Origin: Brucepastera parasyntrophica | GTDB taxonomy: Bacteria; Spirochaetota; Spirochaetia; Treponematales; Treponemataceae | Reading direction: 5' to 3' | Length of the DNA stretch: 64,000 nucleotides | NCBI RefSeq assembly: GCF_022376835.1 | Contig: NZ_CP084606.1 | Location: 3,175,033-3,239,032 of the forward strand | Part shown: positions 36,972 through 46,163 of the stretch, in pieces | Layout: every line of letters starts with the position of its first letter | Numbering within the stretch: position 1 is the first letter of the stretch | Notes under the pieces: model-generated | Database searches by the model: none | Told to the model about the DNA's origin: nothing | Seen by the model: only the letters and a program-made list of their open reading frames with translations | Program-made: the position numbers and the translations under genes

Positions 36972-39497
36972 ATGAAATACACTGCACGTACTTATATGGT
37001 TCCGGCTGTTCTTCTTGTTTTTCTCGCGTTTTTTTTTTCCGGCTGCGCGTCAGGCAAACCGGCTGTGCCAGACAGCGCATCTCCCGGCGGTATGAATGCT
37101 GCGGAGGACATAAACGGAGATTTTCCCGAAGCAGTTTATATAAAAACAAGAACACAGACCTTTGATACTTACCATTACTATATACTCCGGGACGGACTAA
37201 TCTGGTATAAAAGTACCGATACCGAACAGGAGCCGAAAGAATGGGTCCTCTTTATGGATACCGGTCTTCCCCATAATGTACGGGCTCGGAATTTCAACAA
37301 GCCGCGCACGATAGCAGAGATTTCCGCCGACGCCGATGAACTTGTCGCGCTTTCGGACACGGGCGGATTTTACCGTTTCTGTTTTGATGAAACGGTCGCT
37401 CATGAAAGCCTGGTATGGCTGGACCGGCAGGGGTGGCCGAAGTCGGAGCAGCTTTTTTTTGACAGCAGGACTGCAAACAACAGGGCCTGGGCAATGGGCA
37501 AGCGCAATATGCAGGTTCTGTATTATGAAGACCCGTTCGGGAACCAGCACCATAACGGTGTCCAGGAAATAGCGACAACCTATGTGCTGCTTGAAGACGG
37601 GCAGGAAATCAGCTACGGTGATACGGGCCTTCCGTCCGATTTTTCACGGAATTATATCGGCCCGGAACGCGGGAAATTCAGGGCGGTTTCCCTTTCGGCA
37701 AGCGCGTCGACCCTTTTCCTGATTAATGAAGCCGGGGAGATGTATACCCGCATGGCCGATTTTGACATTATCGGCTGCGATCCCATGTTTTTCAAATACA
37801 CCTATATTCCGTATACATCAGACCTGCCCGGAACAAATTATTTTTCGAACCTGAATGAATGGGGTCTGCCATCCGAAGACTGGCGGGTACAGCCGCCCAT
37901 TCCCCTGTCAGACAAGGCCGCACTTACGAGGCATATTACTATACTGCAGAACGGGCAGGGAAATGCCGCCCGGGAACTCCGGGTCGCGGGGTATAATGAA
38001 GCCGGTAAAACCGGTTACTGGACAAAGGCCATTTTTGACGATTCATGGGAATTCAGGGAAGTCCCCCTGTATTTTACGGAGGGCGCTGTATTAACAGAAA
38101 CCGGCGTTCCCGGCGGGGCGCAGAGGGGAGAATCGCTTGATAAAAAATACTCAGGATACCGGTGGAACGGTAGTGAAAAGGAAGCCGGGTGGCAGTATGA
38201 AATCCCGGATTTCAATATCCTGGAAGGAAGCTGTGATTTCCTGATTACCTGGCAGGACGAAACCTGTACGCTGACACTGCATCCGCTTGAATTGTGGACA
38301 TATCTCAAGCGGGACTATCTGCCGGGAAGAACAGGCTCACCTAAAATGTTTTTTGTGACGCTTGATATTCCGGACCAGGCCTTTGACGGACTTTCGGAAG
38401 AATTTGCCCGGTCACTGAAAGAAAAATATACGCCCTATGATAAGGTCCTGTTTCATTACATGATGGCCGCATCGGGCAGATATATTTTTATCCGTGACAC
38501 TGCCGATATTGTTTCAGTAGTGTTTATGACGGACGGCACTATATCAGATTCCCTTCCCGATTTCCGGCGGACATGGTACGTTGACAACTATGAAGAAGTC
38601 CGCCTCTATGATTCTCCTGAACTGGTTTTTTCACACGCTTCGGTAGTGACTGAAGATGATTATGAAGAGCTGACAGCAAAAATCGAGCGCAACAAGGCGC
38701 TTGCTGAAGAAATAAAAAAACAAATCAGTGAGCTCGAAAAATCCCTCGCGGTAGCTTTCGGGTTTAACGCCACGTATATACCGCTTGATTATATTGCCCG
38801 GTTCAGTCTGTTGAATTTTGTCGATGTTCCCAAAATACGTACCATTACCAGATTCGGAGAAACGATAGTTCTTGCGAACAGCGCATATACCGATATAAAT
38901 TCAAATACCCGTATATGGGTCGATAAGAAAATCCAGGAACTTCTGAAAATCAGGATAGACTGCTATACCGATATGGCAAAGCAGTTTTCAAGGGGACGGC
39001 AGGATGTCCCGGTGCCTGCCTGGTTTTCCGATACTGTATCCGAATACTGGCAAATAGCGGGGCTTCCGGACAGGATCGAGGGAAGTTTTTTCGGCCCTTC
39101 CGCTGAAAAAATCTCCGGGACAATACCGGCGGTTTTAACCTTTACCCCATCTGAGACGGACCAGGAGTTTTTCGGCTGGTATCTGACTATTGATTCTGCC
39201 CCTTCTTTTTCCATTTTTGTTGACGCGGGAAAAAGCCCGAAAACAATATACGCGCGCAGGGGAAAATCACCGGAAAAAAAACAGGTAATAATCGAATGTA
39301 CGCTGTATATTAATTCCGATATCAATACGGTTAAGGAAAATGAAGTCATAGAATACAGTCTTATACCCTTTCTTAAACTGAATACGGAAGGTATAGACGT
39401 ACGCATTAAATTCGACGGAACTGTTTTCGAGATTGCCGAATACCCTCCAGGGCACAGCAATACGGTTATTTTCCGAGGAACTGCGGTACAGGAATAA
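36972..39497 (+). CDS. Large lipoprotein of unknown function in a TetR operon
   Basis: An 841-residue protein with a signal peptide and lipobox FFSGC (Cys25), followed by a long beta-rich region (residues about 40-480) resembling a propeller or carbohydrate-binding layout (ILRDGLIWYKSTD, GFYRFCFDETVA). There is a helical segment near 565-600 (DDYEELTAKIERNKALAEEI) and a beta C-terminus (KVKENEVIEYSLIPF type strands). No known domain is recognised. It is likely anchored to the outer or inner membrane and controlled by the TetR gene 9 bp upstream. A terminator follows at 39587. Confidence 0.75.
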   Translation: MKYTARTYMVPAVLLVFLAFFFSGCASGKPAVPDSASPGGMNAAEDINGDFPEAVYIKTRTQTFDTYHYYILRDGLIWYKSTDTEQEPKEWVLFMDTGLPHNVRARNFNKPRTIAEISADADELVALSDTGGFYRFCFDETVAHESLVWLDRQGWPKSEQLFFDSRTANNRAWAMGKRNMQVLYYEDPFGNQHHNGVQEIATTYVLLEDGQEISYGDTGLPSDFSRNYIGPERGKFRAVSLSASASTLFLINEAGEMYTRMADFDIIGCDPMFFKYTYIPYTSDLPGTNYFSNLNEWGLPSEDWRVQPPIPLSDKAALTRHITILQNGQGNAARELRVAGYNEAGKTGYWTKAIFDDSWEFREVPLYFTEGAVLTETGVPGGAQRGESLDKKYSGYRWNGSEKEAGWQYEIPDFNILEGSCDFLITWQDETCTLTLHPLELWTYLKRDYLPGRTGSPKMFFVTLDIPDQAFDGLSEEFARSLKEKYTPYDKVLFHYMMAASGRYIFIRDTADIVSVVFMTDGTISDSLPDFRRTWYVDNYEEVRLYDSPELVFSHASVVTEDDYEELTAKIERNKALAEEIKKQISELEKSLAVAFGFNATYIPLDYIARFSLLNFVDVPKIRTITRFGETIVLANSAYTDINSNTRIWVDKKIQELLKIRIDCYTDMAKQFSRGRQDVPVPAWFSDTVSEYWQIAGLPDRIEGSFFGPSAEKISGTIPAVLTFTPSETDQEFFGWYLTIDSAPSFSIFVDAGKSPKTIYARRGKSPEKKQVIIECTLYINSDINTVKENEVIEYSLIPFLKLNTEGIDVRIKFDGTVFEIAEYPPGHSNTVIFRGTAVQE

Positions 39498-39518
39498 ATA
39501 TTGGGAATATCAGACGCC

Positions 39519-39583
39519 GTTTATTTCTACACAATTTATTGTGTGGAAATAAACGTTACCGACTGACCGTCAGTCGGTAACGT
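39519..39583. repeat. Two abutting inverted repeats after the lipoprotein gene
   Basis: First: 39519-39534 with 39539-39554, 16 bp with one T-G pair, 4-base loop. Second: 39553-39566 (ACGTTACCGACTGA) with 39570-39583, 14 bp perfect, 3-base loop. They share two bases. The second has the look of a TetR-family operator (ACCGACTGA/TCAGTCGGT), but no promoter is evident here, so it more likely forms an RNA hairpin. Confidence 0.7.
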
Positions 39584-39586
39584 GGG

Positions 39587-39627
39587 ACCATACACATGCA
39601 TTGCGAAAAGTTTGTGTATGGTTTTTT
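39587..39627 (+). terminator. Terminator of the lipoprotein operon
   Basis: ACCATACACA (39587-39596) pairs with 39613-39622, followed by TTTTTT. It lies 90 bp after the stop, between convergent genes. On the minus strand the trailing sequence is not T-rich, so it is mainly a plus-strand terminator. Confidence 0.8.
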
Positions 39628-39629
39628 GC

Positions 39630-40424
39630 TTATGTTAAAATCATCCGGTCATTAACAGCATCGCTGTCGTTAACTGTTTCGAATTTTTTCAATAAGTCCG
39701 CTACCTCGAGGGTTTTCTTTTCTTCCCCCGATATGTCAAAAATAATACGGCCCTCATACATCATGATCAAACGGTTCCCGTAAAGAATGGCATTTTTCAT
39801 ATTATGGGTTACCATGAAGGTTGTCAGGTTTTCCCTGGTTATTATTTCCTCCGTCAGCTCCAGGACTTTTTTCGCCGTCTTTGGATCAAGCGCCGCGGTA
39901 TGCTCATCAAGAAGAAGCACCCGGGGTTTTTGAAGGGTCGCCATTAACAGGGTGAGGGCCTGCCGTTGCCCGCCGGACAGGAGTCCGACCTTTGCCTTCA
40001 TCCTGGTTTCGAGCCCGAGATCAAGCATTTTCAGTTTTTCCGTATATGATAAACGTTCTTCATGGGTTATTCCCCAGTGAAGGCTCCGCCGTTTTCCCCT
40101 GCGGAAAGCCATCGCGAGGTTTTCTTCAATTCCCATATTCGCCGCGGTTCCCATCATGGGGTCCTGGAACACCCTTCCCAGATACCTTGAGCGGCGGTAT
40201 TCTTTCTGATAGGTAATATCAGTACTGTCGAGAAGTACTGTCCCTGAATCGGCCTCATGAACTCCTGCTATCAGATTAAGAAGCGTTGATTTTCCCGCGC
40301 CGTTCCCGCCGATAACGGTTACAAAGTCTCCTTCGTTTAATTCGATATTTATGTCGATGAGCGCTTTGCGTTCGGTGATAGTTCCCGGGTTAAAGGTTTT
40401 ATATACATTTGTCAGTTTAAGCAT
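39630..40424 (-). CDS. ABC transporter ATPase of an ABC_sub_bind-type importer
   Basis: A 264-residue ATPase. Walker A GGNGAGKST, Q-loop VFQDP, signature LSGGQRQAL, Walker B RVLLLDEH (Glu of the motif followed by His), H-loop VTHN. It overlaps the end of the permease gene by 8 bp and belongs to the three-gene importer cluster with the lipoprotein at 41513. The closest known systems include TrpXYZ-like tryptophan or aromatic importers, but the substrate cannot be told from sequence. Confidence 0.93.
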   Translation of the reverse strand: MLKLTNVYKTFNPGTITERKALIDINIELNEGDFVTVIGGNGAGKSTLLNLIAGVHEADSGTVLLDSTDITYQKEYRRSRYLGRVFQDPMMGTAANMGIEENLAMAFRRGKRRSLHWGITHEERLSYTEKLKMLDLGLETRMKAKVGLLSGGQRQALTLLMATLQKPRVLLLDEHTAALDPKTAKKVLELTEEIITRENLTTFMVTHNMKNAILYGNRLIMMYEGRIIFDISGEEKKTLEVADLLKKFETVNDSDAVNDRMILT

Positions 40425-41372
40425 TTCCGTTACTCCGTCCTCTGTTGTCCGGATCAGGGGAGAGCATGTCCCTGTTTTTCTTTTTGCGGGAAACCCGGGC
40501 TGTCAGCATTTTTTTTACAACCGGAATGGCAAGCGCAATGGCGACTATTGCCGCGGTCAGCAGTTTCAGGTCGGTAGGATGCATTCCGAGCATGAGTACT
40601 ATGGCAATTATAATGCGGTAAATTATTGAACCGAAAACAACCGACATCAGGCGGTACCAGAACGAGAACCTTTTGCCGAAAATAACTTCCCCGATAATAA
40701 TCGATGCGAGCCCGATCACAATCGTTCCCGTACCCATCTGGACATCGGCGTATCCCTGGCTTTGAGCAACAAAGGCCCCCGACAGGGCGACCAGCGCATT
40801 TGAGAGCATCAGGCCGAGATTTTTTGTGGTATCAGTATTGACTCCGAGCGCCCTGGCCATTTTCTCATTATTGCCGGTCGCGCGGATTGCGCTTCCGATT
40901 TCAGTACCGAAAAACCAGTACAGAGCGATTATAATGATGCAGGAAAAAACAGTGCCGATTACCAGGGACCCGATCGCCTTGCTGGATCCCGTGAGATTTT
41001 CAAAAATGTAAAAACCGTATTCATATTGAGGAGGGGTTTGTTCGGAGAACCCATGATTCTGATATTAATGGAATACAGGGCAAGCATGGTAAGTATCCCG
41101 GCAAGAATTCCGGGTATTTTCAGTTTTGTGTGCAGGACGCCTGTTATATATCCCGCCGCGCATCCCGCAAGAAAAGCGAATATGAGCGAAAGGAAAGGAT
41201 TCATTCCCGCAGTAATAAGCGTCGCAGAAACAGCGCCGCCAAGCGCAAAGCTGCCGTCAACAGTAAGATCCGCGAAATCAAGGATTTTAAACGTAATAAA
41301 TACGCCTATTGTCATTATTCCCCACAGGATGCCCTGGGATGCGGCTCCCTGCAGGGTTGAAAGAATAATCAT
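40417..41372 (-). CDS. ABC importer permease (frameshifted)
   Basis: A multi-helix permease of the LivH/RbsC-like group. The first frame (start 41372; QGILWGIMTIGVFITFKILDFADLTVDGSFALGG) goes to nonsense after FTFLKIS. The second frame continues GSLVIGTVFSCIIIIALYWFFGTEIGSAIRATGNNEKMARALGVN and ends at 40417. Adding one base in the run 41002-41006 (T5 on the coding strand) joins them to about 318 residues, reading FTFFENLTGSSKAIGSLV. It overlaps the ATPase start by 8 bp, as expected of an intact operon, so an error is likely. Confidence 0.88.
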
Positions 41373-41463
41373 ATGTTACTCCATAAAAAGGCCGGTGCGG
41401 TTATTATACAATTATTGCTATTGTAGCAATTTTAACAGGATATGCAAATGCCCCGGCGGATAC

Positions 41464-41495
41464 AAAAAAACGGCAGAAGTTCTTTCTGCCGTTTT
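41464..41495 (-). terminator. Hairpin terminator between lipoprotein and permease genes
   Basis: Minus strand stem of 12 bp (41484-41495 with 41467-41478), loop AGAAC, then a T run (41464-41470). Placed right after the substrate-binding gene it would terminate most transcripts, giving more binding protein than permease, a common arrangement. Confidence 0.8.
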
Positions 41496-41512
41496 GTTTT
41501 GCGCTGCGTGCG

Positions 41513-42493
41513 CTATTCATTTACCTGCGCGAGTAATTCCGCAGGAATTGTGATACCAAGTTTTTGTGCGGTGTCCATATTAATGGTAATATCATAACGC
41601 TGCTGATATTCAATGGGCATTTCCGCGGGCTTTTTTTCACCGCTCAGAATTTCAGCGGCCATTTTTCCTGTCTGGCGGCCAAGTTCAAAGTAATTGATAC
41701 CGTAGGTGGCAAGGCCTCCCTGATTGACCATTCCTTCTTCTCCGCAGATCATGGGAATTTTTGCAGGAGTTGTTATACCTACTACCGCGGGCATTCCCGA
41801 GGCGATCATATTATCCGTTGGCGAATAGATTGCCTGGACCTTGCCGACAAGGTTCTGGACTACCTGCTGTATTTCATTGCTGTTTGAAACCGTTGCTTCA
41901 ATATAATTGATGCCAAGCTTATTGGCCTCTTCTTTTGCGATATCGATCTGGAATTTTGAATTCTGTTCGCTTGAACAGTACAAAAGCCCGACTGTTTTTA
42001 CATCCGGGACAAGCTGTTTTAAAAGCTGCATCTGGGCGGCGACCGGTGTTAAATCGGATGTTCCGGTTACATTCCCTCCCGGAGCGCTGTTTGAAGCGAC
42101 AAGCCTTGCGGATTCAGGATCGGTAACCGCCGTTACAAGGATGGGAATGGTTTTTGTTTCGTTTGCGACAGCCTGGGCCGCCGGTGTTGCGATTGCCAGA
42201 ATAAGATCGCTGCGGGCATTTACCAGTTTCTGGGCGATTGTCTGACAGTTCGCCAGTTCTCCCTGGGCGTTCTGATAGTCTATTCTGATGTTCTCGCCGT
42301 CTGCATAACCTTCTTCGGCGAGCGCGGCTACAAAGCCTTCATGGGCCGCGTTGAGGGCAACATGTTCAACCAGCTGTACTATCCCGATTTTGTAAACCTT
42401 TGCTCCGGTGGAAGAGTCTCCTTCTTTTTTACTGCACCCGAACAGAGTAAGCGCTATCATCGCGCAGATAATAATACGAAAAAATTTTTTCAT
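41513..42493 (-). CDS. ABC transporter substrate-binding lipoprotein (ABC_sub_bind, PF04392)
   Basis: A 326-residue lipoprotein. Lipobox LTLFGC with Cys20, then the two-domain ABC_sub_bind fold (KIGIVQLVEHVALNAAHEGFVAAL, LAIATPAAQAVANETKTIPILVTAVTDP, GGNVTGTSDL, GLLYCSSEQNS, YFELGRQTGKMAAEIL). It delivers an unknown small ligand, possibly an aromatic amino acid, to the membrane permease. ATG 42493 has GGAG 6 bases upstream. It is the first gene of the importer operon and is followed by a terminator. Confidence 0.93.
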   Translation of the reverse strand: MKKFFRIIICAMIALTLFGCSKKEGDSSTGAKVYKIGIVQLVEHVALNAAHEGFVAALAEEGYADGENIRIDYQNAQGELANCQTIAQKLVNARSDLILAIATPAAQAVANETKTIPILVTAVTDPESARLVASNSAPGGNVTGTSDLTPVAAQMQLLKQLVPDVKTVGLLYCSSEQNSKFQIDIAKEEANKLGINYIEATVSNSNEIQQVVQNLVGKVQAIYSPTDNMIASGMPAVVGITTPAKIPMICGEEGMVNQGGLATYGINYFELGRQTGKMAAEILSGEKKPAEMPIEYQQRYDITINMDTAQKLGITIPAELLAQVNE

Positions 42494-42713
42494 GTATAGC
42501 TCCATATTTCAGCCGGATATATTTTTATGGCTGAATTGTATGCAGTAAATCATACCGGGAAGAGGCTGATGAGTCAATAATAACTGCTGTCTTTTACGGT
42601 TTTTAGCGGTTTTATGCTATTTGCTGAATACACATGATGTCACCGGAAATCTTTGAGCGCGGTACAGGTGTCTGTTCGCTGGTCCTGATTCTATATTTCC
42701 AGTTCCTTCTCCA

Positions 42714-43172
42714 TTATACATACTTTAAATGGTAAAAAGCGGGGGCTTCAATTCTGCTTTCCTTATAACTCAGTTTTTTATACCAGACCTTTAGTACTTT
42801 ATTATTATCGACAATATGGACTTCAGCTGTTTTTCCATCCCGGTCCCTGATTTTCTGTTCGGCAAAATCCAGCAGTTTTGTTCCTATTCCGAGATGTCTG
42901 TATTCAGGCAGCGTCGCGAGCCTTTCTATAAGATATTTTTGATTTTCCTGATATGAATAACCGATACACGCTATTATTTCATCATCTTTAACATATCCGT
43001 ACATTTTCAGTCCGGATTCCAGCTGTCTGCAGATTTCTTCCTTTTCCGCAAAAACGGGGAAGTGAGAAGCGTTTTCTTTCGTATAATTGAACTGCCGGGC
43101 GACAGTCATAAAGGCTTTGTTTACTATTTCCGTTATTCTGCCGCTGTCAGAAATTTCCGTGATATGTTCCAT
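42714..43172 (-). CDS. GNAT-family acetyltransferase
   Basis: A 152-residue protein with the GNAT acetyl-CoA motif A region LIERLATLPEYRHLGIGTKLLDFAEQKI (R/Q-x-x-G-x-G/A type as RHLGIGT) and motif B VDNNKVLKVWYKKLSY. The substrate is unknown. It lies 31 bp downstream of the LUD-domain gene on the same strand. Confidence 0.8.
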   Translation of the reverse strand: MEHITEISDSGRITEIVNKAFMTVARQFNYTKENASHFPVFAEKEEICRQLESGLKMYGYVKDDEIIACIGYSYQENQKYLIERLATLPEYRHLGIGTKLLDFAEQKIRDRDGKTAEVHIVDNNKVLKVWYKKLSYKESRIEAPAFYHLKYV

Positions 43173-43203
43173 CAGATTGTATTCCCGTATTTTTAAGCTG
43201 AAA

Positions 43204-43821
43204 CTAATATCCGTATTCGCCGTTTATTATCAGCACATTGATTCTGTCTTTATCAAATTGGCCCTGTATTATTGAATAATAATTGCAGATTTTATCGGCT
43301 GATTTACAGTCAACACAATAGCCTGTTTTGGCGCAAGGTGTGTTTTTGCCAAGCCTGATTGCGTCAAGCGGAGCGGCCCTGGATCTGATTCTTTCATATG
43401 CCTCAGCGTCGGTATATACCAATTTATTAGTCCCGCAGATTAATAGTACTTTTTTCGGACCATAAATGATAGGCGCCACGCGGCTCCCGTTTCCGTCAAG
43501 ATTGAAAATTTTTCCTTCTGCGGTTAACGCATTTATTCCTGAAATGAAAACATCCGTTTTAAAATTGTTCAAATAGATATTCCGTTTGTCATCTTTTGAT
43601 ACATTGTTCCCGTATTTATCCAGAAAAAAAATATCCCTGTTTCTCAGATATGTATAGACGCCCAGGGCGTTAAGTGTTTCAGAATCTCCTGTACCGACCA
43701 TGTCCTTTGAAGCGATACAGGAATCCATGCAGCTGAATAGTTCCTGAGCTGTTTCCATATACCGGGCCGGAATCCTGTTCTGTTTTAAAGCCCTGATTGT
43801 TTTTTCAGTAATATTGAGCAT
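43204..43821 (-). CDS. LUD-domain protein (DUF162 family)
   Basis: A 205-residue protein of the LUD family. It has GTGDSETLNALGVYTYLR near the start, SGINALTAEGKIFNLDGNGSRVAPIIYGPKKVLLICGTNKLV in the centre, and a cysteine-rich tail with CAKTGYCVDCKSADKICNYY. The family is related to LutB/LutC of lactate oxidation, but small stand-alone members like this are of unknown role. The cysteines suggest a metal or cluster site. Confidence 0.85.
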   Translation of the reverse strand: MLNITEKTIRALKQNRIPARYMETAQELFSCMDSCIASKDMVGTGDSETLNALGVYTYLRNRDIFFLDKYGNNVSKDDKRNIYLNNFKTDVFISGINALTAEGKIFNLDGNGSRVAPIIYGPKKVLLICGTNKLVYTDAEAYERIRSRAAPLDAIRLGKNTPCAKTGYCVDCKSADKICNYYSIIQGQFDKDRINVLIINGEYGY

Positions 43822-43892
43822 TTCAGCTTTCCTGGAAAGAATAAGGGGTTTCAGCGCGGACCATAGAGGCGGAGCCGCATTATATCAGCAAT

Positions 43893-43942
43893 CCCGCATT
43901 ACATGAAGCAGGCGGAACCCGCATGTGAAAATGTAATGCGGG
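43893..43942. repeat. 12-bp inverted repeat after the amylase gene
   Basis: CCCGCATTACAT (43893-43904) is the exact complement of 43931-43942, with a 26-base GC-rich loop that itself contains AACCCGCATGTG. It lies 25 bp beyond the amylase stop. There is no T run, so it may be a 3' end stabiliser or a weak terminator. Confidence 0.6.
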
Positions 43943-43966
43943 CGCGGATAATCCTGCCGGCAGTTA

Positions 43967-45391
43967 TTACGGGTCCTGCTTCCAGACCTCAAAGCCGGTC
44001 CCTGAACACACTGTCGTATAACCGGCGGGAACCGTATATGAATTTTTACTGATTTTTACCAGCACATTGCCTGTATCGCCCTCAATTTTCGCGACATACA
44101 GCTGGGTTGAACTGCTTATAATCTGAACAGCACTGTCATAGCGGATGCCCATATCTTCCCTCAGCCCTATGAGTATCTGGATAAGTCCGCGAAGCGTGAG
44201 CGTCCTGGCCGGGTTAACATAACTTCCTGCCGTAAACTGCGAGCCGCTCCCGGTAAAATAATGCTGCCAGGCTACACAGGGATATCCGGGGTGGGTAAGG
44301 ATAAAGGCATAGGCCGGTCCCAGGTTTGAGGGATTGAGTTCCCAGTACTGCTGGGTGCTGCCCGTATCATGGTTGTCAACAAAGGTTACCGCCGAGGCCG
44401 GCGCATAGCTGAATATGCTGTTCTGGTCAGCAAGCTTTGACATATCCCATTTACTCAGATTGGATGTATTTGAAGAGGATTTCCATCCGAAAGCTTCATT
44501 TAAATTTCCCTTTAATACAAAATCAAAAACGCGGGAAATTCTGCCTCCTTCCATTGCCGTGGTATTCACCCATTTGATCATCTCATTTCTCCAGGCTATG
44601 CTGTTTGAAGGACTAAAGGAAGCGGTCGGCCAGTATTCCCCGACCGAAAATTTGGCGTCTGTTGCTGCGTTGTATTTTCCGGTGAATATCCCGTGATAGC
44701 CTTTTACATAATCGTAACGCCAGCCTACAAAACCGGCGTCCTTTAAAACGTCATTCATCCATGCAATGATACCGTTCTGCACTTTTGTATTTGTGTGATC
44801 GAGATCGCGTCCTGAGTCATAGGAGGCGCCGGTATCGTAAGCTCCCCGCTTGTCTGAATTAACGATAGATGAGTCGCCCCGGGTAAACGCTTCATCATTG
44901 CTGCAAATGGCGTAAAAATCCTCATCCCAGACGGGATTGGTAAAAGTCCCCCAGTTATATGTTCCGTTCCGGTGGTTAATGACAATATCCGCAATTGCTT
45001 TCGCGGGTTTTATATCGTTTATAGCCTGTTTCAGTTGGGCTGCCGTACCGTATGGAGTGGTCAGTTTATTCAGTTCGCGCGGAAGGTATCCGTTGGTACT
45101 TCCCGAGTCACTGGACGGAGGGAACCAGACATATTCAAAGGTATTTTTTATTTCTGATGAGTTTGTGCTTATAACGCTGTACCAGCCGCCCGCGTTACAG
45201 CTCTCCCACTGGAACCCCTGAAGCATAACGCCGTAAGGGTTTTCGGCAGTATCAATACCCGCAAGACCTCCGGGAACCGAGGTTGATCCCTGAGGCAATT
45301 GGACTTTTCTATGTTCATATCCCGAAGATGAACAGGCGGTAAACAGGATAATAAAGCTTAATGCCGTAAATACTTTTTTCAGATGCTGCAT
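43967..45391 (-). CDS. Secreted alpha-amylase (GH13) lipoprotein
   Basis: A 474-residue protein with signal peptide and lipobox IILFTAC (Cys20). The catalytic GH13 regions are visible: DIVINHR (region I), GWRYDYVKG with the nucleophile Asp (II), GEYW with the acid Glu (III) and FVDNHDT (IV). It should hydrolyse alpha-1,4 glucans outside the inner membrane, giving access to starch or glycogen. ATG 45391 follows AAGGAG. It lies 22 bp downstream of nrdG on the same strand. Confidence 0.93.
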   Translation of the reverse strand: MQHLKKVFTALSFIILFTACSSSGYEHRKVQLPQGSTSVPGGLAGIDTAENPYGVMLQGFQWESCNAGGWYSVISTNSSEIKNTFEYVWFPPSSDSGSTNGYLPRELNKLTTPYGTAAQLKQAINDIKPAKAIADIVINHRNGTYNWGTFTNPVWDEDFYAICSNDEAFTRGDSSIVNSDKRGAYDTGASYDSGRDLDHTNTKVQNGIIAWMNDVLKDAGFVGWRYDYVKGYHGIFTGKYNAATDAKFSVGEYWPTASFSPSNSIAWRNEMIKWVNTTAMEGGRISRVFDFVLKGNLNEAFGWKSSSNTSNLSKWDMSKLADQNSIFSYAPASAVTFVDNHDTGSTQQYWELNPSNLGPAYAFILTHPGYPCVAWQHYFTGSGSQFTAGSYVNPARTLTLRGLIQILIGLREDMGIRYDSAVQIISSSTQLYVAKIEGDTGNVLVKISKNSYTVPAGYTTVCSGTGFEVWKQDP

Positions 45392-45413
45392 AATTATCTC
45401 CTTAGTTTCCATT

Positions 45414-46160
45414 TTACCTCAATTCTGCTGTTTTATAAAGGGTTTTTGCCAGATTTACAAGATTTGTTACCTTGGATTTACAGTACGGTTCCTTTTCATT
45501 CCAGGCGGGATCAAGACAGTTGCCCGGCACAAAAGAAGTCAGCAGCCAGTTTCCCTGTTCCGGCAGAATTTCCGCAATTTTCCTGATTTCTTCCTCATCG
45601 ACCAGTCCGGGGACAAGTACGGTCCGGAATTCAACACGGAGCGCCGGATACAGGTTGGTCCGCCCCAGTATTTCAAGAGACTGCACCAGAGCGTCTCCCG
45701 CAGCGGTCCCGGCTCCTCCTTCCAGCGTCAGTTCACCGTATCTGGAGGGCGATGTTTTTATATCAACGGCAATCATGTCGGGCGACAGTTCCGGGTCATC
45801 CAGAATCTGCCGCAGCCGGTTCGGGATAGTCCCGTTTGTATCGATCTTCACCGCCAGGGCGAGACTTTTTGCTTTTTTTATCAGGCCGTCAAGCGCCGGC
45901 GAGAGCAGGGGTTCGCCGCCTGAAATTGCCAGGCCGCCGAGAACAGATGCCCTTTTTTCAAGATGACGGTATATGTCTTCGATTGTGACATATTCATTCA
46001 GGGAGTCTGCTCCGGCTTTGGGTCCGGTTATGAAACTTGCGCAGGCCAGCTCTCCGTTATGACAGTAGGGACACCGGAGGTTGCATCCGGGCAGAAAAAC
46101 GGCCGCTGCGACGCGGCCGGGAAAGTTGACAAGGCTTGTTTTCTGTAAGCCTGCGTTCAT
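45414..46160 (-). CDS. nrdG: Anaerobic ribonucleotide reductase activating protein
   Basis: A 248-residue radical SAM enzyme with the cluster motif CNLRCPYC (CxxxCxxC), LGGLAISGGEPLLS and DTNGTIPNRL. It installs the glycyl radical on NrdD. It starts 3 bp after the stop of the split radical-domain/redoxin gene, which itself follows nrdD, so the operon runs nrdR/nrdD - radical-redoxin - nrdG. It is longer than the typical NrdG (about 150-230 residues), close to the pyruvate-formate-lyase activase type of class III systems. Confidence 0.92.
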   Translation of the reverse strand: MNAGLQKTSLVNFPGRVAAAVFLPGCNLRCPYCHNGELACASFITGPKAGADSLNEYVTIEDIYRHLEKRASVLGGLAISGGEPLLSPALDGLIKKAKSLALAVKIDTNGTIPNRLRQILDDPELSPDMIAVDIKTSPSRYGELTLEGGAGTAAGDALVQSLEILGRTNLYPALRVEFRTVLVPGLVDEEEIRKIAEILPEQGNWLLTSFVPGNCLDPAWNEKEPYCKSKVTNLVNLAKTLYKTAELR

Positions 46161-46163
46161 CTG

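Noticed and set aside
42509..42536. 7-bp hairpin before the substrate-binding protein gene as a riboswitch
   Set aside because: It is short, has a 14-base AT-rich loop and lacks any known riboswitch core.
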